A DNA stretch of 37,646 nucleotides, from positions 1 to 37,646 of the forward strand of contig NZ_JABSST010000026.1 in NCBI RefSeq assembly GCF_013213975.1. Direction: 5' to 3'. Positions within the stretch are counted from its first letter, which is position 1. Every line of letters starts with the position of its first letter. The notes under the pieces were generated by a model that saw only the letters and a program-made list of their open reading frames with translations, had not been told where the DNA came from and searched no databases. Source of the DNA: Winogradskyella sp. (lineage in GTDB: Bacteria > Bacteroidota > Bacteroidia > Flavobacteriales > Flavobacteriaceae). Made by a program: the position numbers and the translations under genes. This document shows positions 18,687 to 27,500 of the stretch, one piece after another.

Positions 18687-18715
18687 TTTGATTACTAACT
18701 ATTATGTTATTTTTG
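18687..18715 (+). promoter_or_regulatory. Promoter for the pyruvate dehydrogenase genes
   Basis: TTTG (18687-18690) is followed after 17 bases by TATTTTTG (18708-18715), matching both consensus elements. The pdhA start codon lies 30 bases downstream. Confidence 0.78.
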
Positions 18716-18745
18716 TTAATCCGATAAAAAGAACGAATCAAAAAA

Positions 18746-19744
18746 ATGCAAAAGATAACTAAGGAGGTTTATTTAAAATGGTATGAAGACATGCTGTTTT
18801 GGAGAAAATTTGAGGACAAACTTGCGGCTGTTTATATTCAGCAAAAAGTTAGAGGTTTTCTACATTTATATAATGGTCAAGAGGCTGTTTTAGCAGGAGC
18901 TTTACATGCAATGGACCTTACTAAAGATAAGATGATTACGGCTTATCGCAATCATGTACAACCAATAGGTATGGGAGTAGATCCGAAGCGTGTAATGGCA
19001 GAATTATACGGAAAAGCAACTGGTACTTCTCAAGGGCTAGGTGGGTCTATGCACATATTTTCTAAGGAGCATCGTTTTTATGGCGGCCACGGTATCGTAG
19101 GTGGTCAGATTCCACTAGGAGCAGGAATTGCATTTGGAGACAAATATCATGGAAGTGATGCTGTAACCATTTGTTGCTTTGGTGATGGTGCCGCTAGACA
19201 GGGATCATTGCATGAAACATTTAATTTAGCGATGCTTTGGAACTTACCGGTAGTTTTTGTTTGTGAAAATAATGGATATGCTATGGGTACGTCAGTAGAG
19301 CGTACAGCTAACCATACAGATATTTGGAAATTAGGTTTAGGTTATGAAATGCCTTCAGGTCCTGTTGACGGAATGAATCCAATCAAGGTTGCAGAAGCTT
19401 TCGATGAAGCTATCCAAAGAGCACGCCAAGGTGGTGGACCTTCATTTTTGGAGGTTAAAACTTACCGTTACAGAGGACATTCAATGTCTGATGCTCAGCA
19501 TTATAGAACGAAAGATGAAGTCGAAGAATATAAAAAGATTGATCCTATCACTCAGGTGAAAGATATTATTCTCGAAAAGAAATATGCGACAGAAGATGCG
19601 ATAAAAGTAATTGATAAGCGTGTAAAGGATAGAGTGTCGGAATGTGAGAAATTTGCTGAGGACTCTCCATATCCATCAAAGAATGTGATGTATGATGCGG
19701 TTTATGAACAAAAAGATTATCCATTTATACCTCATAAATTATAA
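18746..19744 (+). CDS. pdhA: Pyruvate dehydrogenase E1 component, alpha subunit
   Basis: Thiamine-diphosphate subunit (332 residues) of the E1 alpha2-beta2 enzyme that decarboxylates pyruvate. YNGQEAVLAG, YRNHVQPIGMG, QGLGGSMHIF and GGHGIVGGQIPLGAG are typical of alpha subunits. The TPP/Mg motif runs from GDGAARQG (146-153) to CENNGYAMGTS (173-183), and the phosphorylation-loop equivalent YRYRGHSMSDAQHYR is present. The E2 gene follows after three bases. The beta subunit is not in this window, so it must be encoded elsewhere; separation of E1-beta from E1-alpha/E2 is common in Bacteroidota. Confidence 0.95.
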   Translation: MQKITKEVYLKWYEDMLFWRKFEDKLAAVYIQQKVRGFLHLYNGQEAVLAGALHAMDLTKDKMITAYRNHVQPIGMGVDPKRVMAELYGKATGTSQGLGGSMHIFSKEHRFYGGHGIVGGQIPLGAGIAFGDKYHGSDAVTICCFGDGAARQGSLHETFNLAMLWNLPVVFVCENNGYAMGTSVERTANHTDIWKLGLGYEMPSGPVDGMNPIKVAEAFDEAIQRARQGGGPSFLEVKTYRYRGHSMSDAQHYRTKDEVEEYKKIDPITQVKDIILEKKYATEDAIKVIDKRVKDRVSECEKFAEDSPYPSKNVMYDAVYEQKDYPFIPHKL

Positions 19745-19747
19745 GCT

Positions 19748-21379
19748 ATGGCTGAAGTAATTAATATGCCGCGATTAAGCGACACAATGGAAGAAGGAAC
19801 CGTTGCGACCTGGTTAAAAAAAGTAGGCGATAAGGTTGAAGAAGGTGATATTTTAGCTGAGATTGAAACGGATAAAGCAACTATGGAGTTTGAATCCTTC
19901 AATGAGGGAATTTTACTTCATATAGGTATACAGGAAGGTGAGACAGCAAAAGTAGATTCTTTACTTGCTATCATTGGAGAAGAAGGTGAGGACATTACAG
20001 GTTTACTTAATGGAAGCTCTAGTGATTCGCCAAAAGAGGTCACTAATGAAGATACATCAATAGAATTAGAAACTCCTGCTACTGACAATGCAGAGTCATC
20101 AGCAGATTTAGAAATACCAGAAGGTGTAACTGTTGTGACTATGCCACGATTAAGTGATACTATGGAAGAAGGAACGGTAGCATCTTGGTTAAAACATGTT
20201 GGAGATCAAGTTGAAGAGGGCGATATTTTAGCAGAGATTGAAACAGATAAAGCGACTATGGAGTTTGAGTCTTTTCAGTCTGGAACGCTTTTACACGTTG
20301 GATTACAAGAAGGAGAATCAGCCAAGGTTGATGCACTCTTGGCAATTATAGGTCCTGCTGGGACTGATGTGTCGGGAGTTGCTATGAATTTTAAGGTCGG
20401 TGGTTCAGAACCTAAAGCTGAGCCTAAGAAAGAGGAAAAGAAAGTTGAGGCACCAAAACCTGTTGAAACCAAAACAGAAGCGCCTAAACCAACTCCTGTA
20501 GTGTCTTCTTCAAATTCAGACGGTGGACGATTATTTGTGTCACCATTGGCTAAAAAGATGGCAGAAGAGAAAGGGATCAACCTATCTCATATTAGTGGGT
20601 CTGGGGAAAATGGCAGAATCATTAAACGTGATATTGAAAACTTTACCCCGGCAGTACATTCATCCGCAACCGTTGCAAAATTTGTACCTTCTGGTCAAGA
20701 AGATTTTGATGAAGTGCCAAACTCAAACATGCGTAAGGCTATTGCAAAGAATTTAGCAAAATCTAAATTTACAGCTCCGCATTATTATCTAAATGTGGAG
20801 TTTGATATGGATAATGCAATTGCTTTTAGAGCACAATACAATTCCTTACCAGATACGAAGATTTCTTATAATGATATGATTGTTAAAGCGTGTGCTTTAG
20901 CATTGAAGCAACACCCTCAGGTTAATTCTCAGTGGTTTGATGATCGCATGAAGTTGAATAATCATGTTCACATCGGAGTGGCTGTAGCAGTTCCTGATGG
21001 CCTTGTCGTACCAGTTGTTAAATTTGCGAATGAGCAAAGTCTAACACAAATAGGTGCAGCAGTTAAAGACTATGCGGGAAAAGCAAGAAACAAAAAATTA
21101 ACCCTAGATGAAATGGAAGGTAGTACTTTTACCATTTCTAATTTAGGGATGTTTGGAATCGAAAGTTTCACCTCCATTATTAATCAACCGAATTCCGCAA
21201 TTTTATCCGTAGGAGCCATAATTTCAAAGCCTGTTGTCAAAAACGGATTAGTTGTTCCAGGAAATACGATGAAACTCACTATGGCCTGTGACCATAGAAC
21301 GGTAGATGGTGCTACTGGAGCTCAATTCCTACAAACACTTAAAGGTTATATTGAGAACCCTGTGACAATGCTGGTATAA
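19748..21379 (+). CDS. pdhC: Pyruvate dehydrogenase E2 component (dihydrolipoamide acetyltransferase)
   Basis: Core acetyltransferase of the pyruvate dehydrogenase complex, 543 residues. It has two N-terminal lipoyl domains with lipoylation sites Lys43 and Lys168, both in EIETDKATMEFESF. A Pro/Glu/Lys-rich linker follows, then an E3/E1-binding domain (about 258-298, FVSPLAKKMAEEKGINL ... NGRIIKRDIE) and the catalytic domain (about 315-543) with the active-site motif DHRTVDG (His516, Asp520). The two lipoyl domains are highly alike, also at DNA level (about 19760-19920 against 20135-20295). It is translated from the pdhA message and ends at a terminator. Gene naming varies (pdhC, aceF). Confidence 0.95.
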   Translation: MAEVINMPRLSDTMEEGTVATWLKKVGDKVEEGDILAEIETDKATMEFESFNEGILLHIGIQEGETAKVDSLLAIIGEEGEDITGLLNGSSSDSPKEVTNEDTSIELETPATDNAESSADLEIPEGVTVVTMPRLSDTMEEGTVASWLKHVGDQVEEGDILAEIETDKATMEFESFQSGTLLHVGLQEGESAKVDALLAIIGPAGTDVSGVAMNFKVGGSEPKAEPKKEEKKVEAPKPVETKTEAPKPTPVVSSSNSDGGRLFVSPLAKKMAEEKGINLSHISGSGENGRIIKRDIENFTPAVHSSATVAKFVPSGQEDFDEVPNSNMRKAIAKNLAKSKFTAPHYYLNVEFDMDNAIAFRAQYNSLPDTKISYNDMIVKACALALKQHPQVNSQWFDDRMKLNNHVHIGVAVAVPDGLVVPVVKFANEQSLTQIGAAVKDYAGKARNKKLTLDEMEGSTFTISNLGMFGIESFTSIINQPNSAILSVGAIISKPVVKNGLVVPGNTMKLTMACDHRTVDGATGAQFLQTLKGYIENPVTMLV

Positions 21380-21410
21380 GTTAAAGAATAAGTTTTAAAT
21401 TAAATATAGT

Positions 21411-21443
21411 ACCTGTTTCAATTCGTTTGAGACAGGTTTTTTT
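21411..21443 (+). terminator. Terminator after the pyruvate dehydrogenase E2 gene
   Basis: ACCTGTTTCAA (21411-21421) pairs with TTGAGACAGGT (21427-21437), with one G-T pair, and is followed by eight T residues. Confidence 0.9.
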
Positions 21444-21469
21444 TATCTTTAAAATCTAATAACCTCAAT

Positions 21470-22450
21470 ATGAAAAAGCTATTTACTATTCTTGTCATAA
21501 TCGTATTTACGTCTTGTGCTATTAAGCAAAAAGGCGCCAATGGTAAAGACGGTTCCGATGGTAATTCTCCAGAAAGGATAACCATAATGCCTTCTGATAT
21601 TCACATGAGTATGGAATATCTTGCCTCGGACGAATTAGAAGGTCGTGCAACAGGAACTGAAGGTATCGAAAAGGCAGCTGTGTTTATTGAAGACTATTTT
21701 AAAAAGAATAATATTAAACCATATTTTGAAACTTATAGAGACAGCTTTTTGTTAGGAGAAATAACGGGATATAATGTGGTAGGAATGATTGAGGGTAATG
21801 ATCCAGTTTTAAAGAATGAATTCATTATACTCGGAGGTCATTATGATCATATTGGCAAAGGTAAAACAGTTGCTAGTGATAGTATTGCTAATGGCGCAAA
21901 CGATGACGCTTCAGGAACAATTGCAGCCATGGAGATTGGACGATACTTTTCAAAATCAAAGTCTAACAAACGAAGCATTTTAATTACGCTTTACTCAGCA
22001 GAAGAAATGGGCTTAAAAGGTTCTGCACATCTAGCTAGACGATTAAAAGAGACTGGTTTAGATGCCTATACTATGCTAAATTTTGAGATGATTGGAGTAC
22101 CTAGAGCAGAAGATAAATCAATGGCTTACATGAGTGGATATCATAGGTCTAACTTTGCACCATTGCTAAATAAATATGCTGGTGAGGAAGTTGTTGGTTT
22201 CTTTCCAAAAGCCAAAGAGTTTCAATTGTTCTTTAGATCAGATAATTATCCGTTTTTCGAAGAGTTTAAAATGCCAGCGCATGCCATATCAACTTTTGAT
22301 TTCACCAATTTTGAATATTACCATCATGTAGATGATGAGGCCGATAAAATGGATTATGATCACATGTCAAACTTTATAAATAAAATGATTCCCGCACTAG
22401 AAGGTATCATGAATGCTAATGAAAAAGAAGTAGTACTTAACGATGAGTAA
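21470..22450 (+). CDS. M28-family zinc aminopeptidase-like lipoprotein
   Basis: Probable periplasmic or outer-membrane zinc peptidase of 326 residues. The signal peptide ends in a lipobox (VFTSC, Cys16). Metal ligands of the two-zinc M28 site are readable: His124 in GGHYDHIG, Asp145/146 in NGANDDASG, the Glu pair 178-179 in YSAEEMGLKGS and a late HHVDDEADKMDYDHM block supplying the last His. The N-terminal MEYLASDELEGRATGTEG motif is typical of the bacterial M28 lipoprotein group. The stop overlaps the next gene by eight bases, so the trio with the dehydrogenase and the phosphatase is one transcription unit. Substrate unknown. Confidence 0.92.
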   Translation: MKKLFTILVIIVFTSCAIKQKGANGKDGSDGNSPERITIMPSDIHMSMEYLASDELEGRATGTEGIEKAAVFIEDYFKKNNIKPYFETYRDSFLLGEITGYNVVGMIEGNDPVLKNEFIILGGHYDHIGKGKTVASDSIANGANDDASGTIAAMEIGRYFSKSKSNKRSILITLYSAEEMGLKGSAHLARRLKETGLDAYTMLNFEMIGVPRAEDKSMAYMSGYHRSNFAPLLNKYAGEEVVGFFPKAKEFQLFFRSDNYPFFEEFKMPAHAISTFDFTNFEYYHHVDDEADKMDYDHMSNFINKMIPALEGIMNANEKEVVLNDE

Positions 22451-23126
22451 AAATATTATTATTACCGGAACCAGCAGAGGAATTGGCTTTGAATTGGTGC
22501 ATCTCTTTGCCAATCAAGGGCACAATGTTTTAGCGCTTTCTCGAAATGCTCAACCTGTTAATAATTTACAGTTTGAAAATATAAAGTCCATAGCATTTGA
22601 TCTATGTAATCAAAAAGATTATACCAAGGTTCAAGAATTTATTTCTAACGAGTGGACACATGTGGATGTCCTTATCAACAATGCAGGTACTTTGTTGAAT
22701 AAGCCTTTTTCTGAAAGTACAATTGAAGATTTTGAACAGGTATATCGTACTAATGTCTTTGGTGTTTCTGAACTTACTAGAATTGTATTGCCATTTATGA
22801 AAAGCAATAGTCACGTGGTAACTGTAAGTTCAATGGGCGGAATACAAGGGAGTATGAAGTTTCCTGGTTTATCGGCTTATAGTTCGAGCAAAGGAGCTGT
22901 GATAACCTTAAGTGAATTATTAGCAGAAGAATATAAAACTACAGGCCCACAATTTAACGTGTTAGCTTTAGGCGCAGTTCAAACGGAAATGCTAAAAGAA
23001 GCTTTTCCAGATTACGATGCACCAACCACAGCATTAGAGATGGCCAAATATATTTTTGATTTCTCACTTACAGGCAATAAGTATTATAACGGTAAAGTGC
23101 TTCAAGTATCTAATTCAACGCCTTAA
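22443..23126 (+). CDS. Short-chain dehydrogenase/reductase
   Basis: NAD(P)-dependent oxidoreductase with a Rossmann fold, 227 residues. The cofactor loop is TGTSRGIG (8-15), NNAG lies at 79-82, and the catalytic Ser130, Tyr146 and Lys150 are all present (SSMGG, AYSSSK). Asn/Arg residues after the second strand (ALSRNAQ) suggest NADP. Its ATG lies within the last codons of the peptidase gene, so translation is coupled. The substrate cannot be predicted. Confidence 0.93.
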   Translation: MSKNIIITGTSRGIGFELVHLFANQGHNVLALSRNAQPVNNLQFENIKSIAFDLCNQKDYTKVQEFISNEWTHVDVLINNAGTLLNKPFSESTIEDFEQVYRTNVFGVSELTRIVLPFMKSNSHVVTVSSMGGIQGSMKFPGLSAYSSSKGAVITLSELLAEEYKTTGPQFNVLALGAVQTEMLKEAFPDYDAPTTALEMAKYIFDFSLTGNKYYNGKVLQVSNSTP

Positions 23127-23764
23127 TGCCAAAGTATAAGTGTATTATTTTTGATTGTGATGGTGTACTTGTTGATAGTGAACCATTAAGCAATAGAGTG
23201 ATGGTTGAACTGGCAAATTTAGCTGGTGCTCATGTAAATTTAGACTATGCTTACAATCATTTTAAAGGTAACTCATTACAAAATTGTATTCAAAAGATTA
23301 CCGAATTGAGTGGAAAAGAGATTCCTTTTAATTTTGAATCCAAATATAGAAGTCAATCCTTTGAAGTTTTTAAGAAAGAAATTCAACCTATACAAGGCAT
23401 TAGAGAACTTTTAGATGCACTAGAAATACCATTTTGTGTGGCATCGAGTGGTCCTGAAAATAAGATTAGGTTAAATCTTCAATTAACAGGATTACTACCA
23501 CATTTTGAAGATCATATTTTTAGTTGTTACACGCTTGAAAAGTGGAAACCTGATCCAGCCGTTTTCTTATGGGCCGCCAAAACAATGGGATTTAGTCCTA
23601 AGGATTGTTTAGTTATAGAAGACAGTCTGATAGGAGTTGAAGCTGCGATAAGAGGCGGATTTGATGTTTACGGATATACTGCACATGATTACAAAGGTGA
23701 ACTACAAAAAAAAGCGACCAAAACCTTTGATGACATGTTATTACTCAGAGAATTATTAGAATAG
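23126..23764 (+). CDS. HAD-superfamily phosphatase, beta-phosphoglucomutase-like subfamily
   Basis: Cytoplasmic Mg-dependent phosphatase or phosphomutase of 212 residues. Motif I is IIFDCDGVLVDSEP (nucleophile Asp10, acid/base Asp12), motif II is VASSG, motif III is the KPDP lysine region (EKWKPDPAVFL) and motif IV is VIEDSLIGVEAA. A helical cap sits between motifs I and II. Members act on sugar phosphates or phosphoglycolate; the exact one is not clear. The start overlaps the previous stop as TAATG. Confidence 0.92.
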   Translation: MPKYKCIIFDCDGVLVDSEPLSNRVMVELANLAGAHVNLDYAYNHFKGNSLQNCIQKITELSGKEIPFNFESKYRSQSFEVFKKEIQPIQGIRELLDALEIPFCVASSGPENKIRLNLQLTGLLPHFEDHIFSCYTLEKWKPDPAVFLWAAKTMGFSPKDCLVIEDSLIGVEAAIRGGFDVYGYTAHDYKGELQKKATKTFDDMLLLRELLE

Positions 23765-23768
23765 AAGG

Positions 23769-23795
23769 GTAATTTTTATATTAGACAAAAATTAC
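23769..23795. repeat. Short inverted repeat before the FG-GAP/haloperoxidase gene
   Basis: GTAATTTTT (23769-23777) and AAAAATTAC (23787-23795) are perfect complements with a 9-base loop. The hairpin is AT-rich and ends three bases before the next ATG. It may terminate the HAD transcript or mask the start of the next gene; neither role is shown. Confidence 0.55.
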
Positions 23796-23798
23796 TAT

Positions 23799-24284
23799 AT
23801 GTCGAAGAAATTACGGTTAAATAGAAAGTGTTTTCCGCTACTTTTCATGATTTTAACGGCCCTTACTTACGCACAGACTTTTGAGCGAGTTGAAGCTATC
23901 GTTGGAATTACCTCTCAGAATAGTAATGGTATTTCTGTTGCAGATTATGATAATGATAATGATTTGGACATCTTTGTTGTTGCTAAAGCTATAGATAATG
24001 AAGAGAATTCAAATTCATTAAGTCGGTTATATAGAAACAATAATGATGGTTCATTTACAGATGTTACTGAATTAGCAGGTTTTTCTGATTTATATGCACC
24101 TGAAGAAATTCCCGAAGCATTTGAAGGATTGGATGGTTATAAGTATGGTGCTTATTGGGGAGACTATAATAATGATGGCTTTCCAGATCTTTTTCTAACC
24201 TACTTAGATAGTGTTCAACTTTGGAGAAATTTGGGCAACGGTACCTTTACCGATGTTACTGTTTTTGCTGGACTAAATGCTTAA
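23799..24284 (+). CDS. 5' fragment: signal peptide plus first two FG-GAP repeats
   Basis: If the TAA at 24282 is respected, this makes a 161-residue secreted peptide. It has a cleavable signal (LLFMILTALTYAQ) and two calcium-binding-like FG-GAP units (VADYDNDNDLDIFVV and WGDYNNDGFPDLFLT). It would lack any catalytic domain and a T9SS tail. It is the front part of the interrupted gene, not an independent one. Confidence 0.6.
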   Translation: MSKKLRLNRKCFPLLFMILTALTYAQTFERVEAIVGITSQNSNGISVADYDNDNDLDIFVVAKAIDNEENSNSLSRLYRNNNDGSFTDVTELAGFSDLYAPEEIPEAFEGLDGYKYGAYWGDYNNDGFPDLFLTYLDSVQLWRNLGNGTFTDVTVFAGLNA

Positions 24285-24530
24285 AATGATTGTGGAAATA
24301 CAGGCGCAACTTGGTTAGATTATAATAACGACGGTCATTTAGATCTTTTTATAGCCGACTGGAATCGCTGTAATAAAAACACTTTATATTTAAATAATGG
24401 TAACGAATCTTTCACGAACGTTAGTGTAACTTCAGGTCTTACAAGTGGCGCATCTTATGCGAGTTACACAGGTTTACCCTTTGATTTTAATGAGGATGGT
24501 TTTATTGACCTATACGTAACCAATGATCTT

Positions 24531-27500
24531 TTGGATCCCAATACCCTTTTTGTAAATCAAAGTGGGTCGTCCTTTGCAGAAAATGCTTCGACTTATGGTA
24601 TTAATACTTCTGGCGAGGATATGGGACTTACAGTTGGTGATTATGACCTAAATGGCGAATTTGATCTTTTTGTAACCTCCGTAGACGATAACTTTTTACT
24701 GACTAATAATGGCGATGGTACTTTTTCAGAATTAGCAGATATGAATGGCGTTGGTAATTCATTGTGGGCATGGGGAACTAAGTTCTCTGATTTTGACTTA
24801 GATGGTGATGAGGATTTATTTGTTGCTAATGGATTTGTACCTAATCGACGTGGAGAAGAAGCCAATATTTATTACAGGAATTCTGCAGCTCAAGGATCGG
24901 TTGCCTTTTCTGATGTCTCTGGGGTATTAGGGTTAAATGAATTAGGTATTAGTGTAGAAGCCTTAGATTTTGATTATGACAACGATGGAGATATGGACCT
25001 TATAGTTACTAATAGTGATCGTGAATGTTTCTTTTATGAGAATAAGCTACTTAATTTTGATGATACTATTACAACCTTAAATTGGTTTAAAGTTCGTTTA
25101 GAAGGAACTACCTCAAACAGAGATGCTATCGGGACAACAGTTTCTATAACTACCGTAAATGGAACACTTAAACGCTATTATTCAGGTGTTGGGTTTTTAG
25201 GTCAGAACTTACAAGGAGTGCATTTCGGAATTGATGATGCAACACAAATTACCAACCTAGAGGTTAATTGGCCTTCGGGCTTAACTGAAAACTACACCAA
25301 TCTTTCGTCAAATATTACTGTAAAATTAACAGAAGGCACTGGACTGGAAGTTTTGGATATTGAGCCTAGTCAAAAAATGTACGGTTGTACTGATCCATTG
25401 TCTTGTAATTATGATCCAGATGCCGTTTTAGATGATGGATCCTGTAGTTATTTACCATCCCAAATTTTAGTTGGTAATACAAGTTCTTCATTTCTTAGAA
25501 CTGAGACGTATACTTATAACATTGCACCAGGATCAACAGCAAATTGGACAGTTTTAGGCGGCGAAATTTTAACTGGGCAAGGTACAAGTGCAATAAATGT
25601 TAGATGGCATTTAGAAGAATCTGGTTCCGTATCCGTTCGAGAAACAGATGATCAATGCTCGAGTACAGAAGTGTCTATAAATGTAAATCTCGGAGTCGAT
25701 AATCTGCCTGAAGATATTTCTATTGCAAGGTTATGGAACGAGGCATTGTTAGAGGCTATAAGAGATGATTTTGCAAGGCCAACAATTCATGCTAGAAATT
25801 TATTTCATACCAGTGTAGCGATGTATGATGTATGGGCTGTTTATGATAACATCGCAATACCTTATTTGATTGGAAATTCGCTTAATGGATATTCTAGCAC
25901 ACTCGTGGATTTTACTCCTAATGAAGATTTAGAAACATCTTTGAGTAAGGCTATAAGTTTTGCCATGTATCGTTTAATGTCGCATCGATTTCAAAATTCA
26001 CCTGGTGTAGATGAAACCCAAGCACGTTTCGATTTATTAATGGATAAATTGGGATTTGATAGGACTAATACATCAATGTTCTATGAAGACGGAGACGCTG
26101 CTGCATTTGGAAATTTTGTGGCCCAAACTATTATCGATTATGGTTTACAGGATGGTTCAAGGGAAACTACTGGCTATGATAATGCCTACTATGAGCCAGT
26201 AAATCAGCCTTATGGCCTAGATGTAAATAATAACCCTCCAATAAATGATCCTAATAGATGGCAGCCACTAGGACTTGATGTTTTTATTGATCAAGGTGGT
26301 AATCCCATTGGAGATAATATTCCTCCATTTCTTAGTCCAGAATGGGGAAATGTATTCGGTTTTGCATTGAAAGAGGAAGACAAAGTTACCTATCAAAGAG
26401 AAGGAAATGATTACCATGTTTTTCATGATCCTTCCGATCCTCCTTATATCAGCTTAACGGAAGATAATGCTTTGAGTGATGCTTATAAATGGGGATTTTC
26501 AATGGTTTCCGTTTGGCAATCCCATCTCGATCAGTCAGATGGTGTTATGTGGGATATCTCACCTAATTCCATAGGCAATATAGATATTAGTACATTTCCA
26601 ACTGCTTATACGGATTACCCATCGTTTTATGACTTTTTAAATGGCGGGGCTAATAGTAATGGACATTCAGTAAATACTGTAACTGGAAATCCTTATGAAG
26701 TTAATATGGTGCCAAGAGGCGACTATGCTCGCGTACTGGCTGAGTTTTGGGCTGATGGTCCGGACTCTGAAACTCCACCAGGTCATTGGTTTTCAATTTT
26801 AAATTATGTGAACGACCATCCACAATTTGAAAAGCGTTTTGAGGGTGCAGGCGATGTATTAGATCCTTTAGAATGGGATGTCAAAGCCTATTTTGTATTG
26901 GGCGGTGGTATGCATGATGCCGCTATTTCTGCATGGAGTGTCAAAGGCTGGTACGATTATATTCGACCTATTTCGGCAATACGATCTATGGCAGAGCGTG
27001 GACAAAGCTCTGATAACACCTTAAGTAATTACGATGTTGGCGGTATGCCTTTGATCGACGGCTTAATAGAAGTTGTTGAAATGGGTGATCCATTAGCTGG
27101 TTTTGCCAATCAGCATTTAGGTAAGATAAAGTTATTTACATGGCGAGGTCACGATTTTATTGGTAATACAGAAACAGATCAGGCAGGTGTTGGTTGGATA
27201 TTAGCAGAAGACTGGTATCCTTACCAAAGACCTTCGTTCGTAACTCCTCCTTTCGCTGGTTATGTGTCTGGGCACTCTACGTATTCAAGAACCGCAGCAG
27301 AATTGATAACTATGATGACTGGCAGCGAATATTTTCCAGGTGGACTGGGAGAGTTTACAGCCAAGGCTAATGAGTTTTTAGTTTTTGAAGAAGGTCCATC
27401 CGTTGATGTTGTATTACAATGGGCCACGTATAGAGATGCTTCAGACCAAACGAGTTTAAGCAGAATTTGGGGTGGTATCCATCCGCCTGCAGATGATATA

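Noticed and set aside
19748-20340. Possible mobile or repeat element because of long direct repeats
   Set aside because: The repeats are the two lipoyl domains of one E2 protein and are explained by its known modular structure.
21427-21451. TTG plus TATCTTTA as a promoter for the M28 peptidase
   Set aside because: The spacer is only 14 bases, the last base of the -7 element is wrong, and the elements overlap the terminator stem of the preceding gene.
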